Part shown: in pieces, positions 62,389-64,000 of the stretch
How positions within the stretch are numbered: position 1 is the first letter of the stretch
Layout: the number at the start of each line of letters is the position of its first letter
Assembly (NCBI GenBank): GCA_015179125.1
Contig: WHVA01000095.1
Span: 124,001 to 188,000, forward strand
Direction of reading: 5' to 3'
DNA: 64,000 nucleotides
From: Gautieria morchelliformis
Taxonomy: Eukaryota > Basidiomycota > Agaricomycetes > Gomphales > Gomphaceae
Position numbers and translations under genes: made by a program
Notes under the pieces: generated by a model
Databases searched by the model: none
Told to the model about the DNA's origin: nothing
Seen by the model: only the letters and a program-made list of their open reading frames with translations

Positions 62389-64000
<1,612 letters not shown>

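Overview
The window looks like nuclear DNA of a filamentous basidiomycete, most likely an Agaricomycete. The host genes carry many short GT-AG introns (about 44-65 bp in those resolved), they encode typical fungal proteins (ELO elongase, nucleolar GTPase, peroxiredoxin, SLMAP-like FHA protein, mitochondrial EF-G), and the transposons (Helitron, chromodomain Ty3/Gypsy, Ty1/Copia) are those usual in such fungi. Genus cannot be decided from the sequence alone.

Layout. (1) 1-9.3 kb: decayed host genes, one complete fatty-acid elongase gene (minus strand, copy 1), GC-rich MITE-like patches and two blocks of ~240-250 bp tandem repeats. (2) 9.36-15.2 kb: a degraded autonomous Helitron on the minus strand (N-terminal Cys-containing region, HUH/two-Tyr Rep, PIF1-type helicase) broken by several frameshifts. 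(3) 15.4-17.8 kb: an unrecognised gene whose last exon is split by a 1272-bp solo LTR with a 5-bp TSD. (4) 18-50.4 kb: a deep nest of retrotransposons. An LTR of family L1 (starting at 19525, resuming at 46255) was hit by another L1 Gypsy element (19821-46254, TSD GTATG, minus strand). That element then received a Harbinger-type MITE, a solo LTR of family L5, a circularly permuted Gypsy element (Gypsy-B, 21816-33462) flanked by an identical 167-bp direct repeat, Copia LTRs, a second Gypsy (Gypsy-C) whose integrase core is inverted, and further solo LTRs. (5) 50.97-64 kb: a compact host gene block: elongase copy 2 (+), nucleolar GTPase NUG1/GNL3-like (+), a serine/proline-rich F-box-like protein (-), a typical 2-Cys peroxiredoxin (-), tRNA-Glu(CTC), a SLMAP/STRIPAK-type FHA protein (-) and the 5' part of mitochondrial elongation factor G (+).

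The two elongase copies lie in inverted orientation on either side of the transposon nest, so about 1.6-1.8 kb of single-copy DNA has been duplicated in inverse orientation ~47 kb away. The insertion order can be read from target-site duplications: L1 into L1; MITE, L5 solo LTR and Gypsy-B into the younger L1 LTR; an L2 solo LTR into Gypsy-B; and an L4 solo LTR into the 3' ORF of Gypsy-C.

No complete novel defence or biosynthetic system was found. The most unusual items are the circularly permuted Gypsy-B, the inverted integrase of Gypsy-C, two unrecognised accessory ORFs at the 3' ends of the Gypsy elements, and the LTR-split gene lying head-to-head with the Helitron. All identifications rest on reading motifs; no database search was run.
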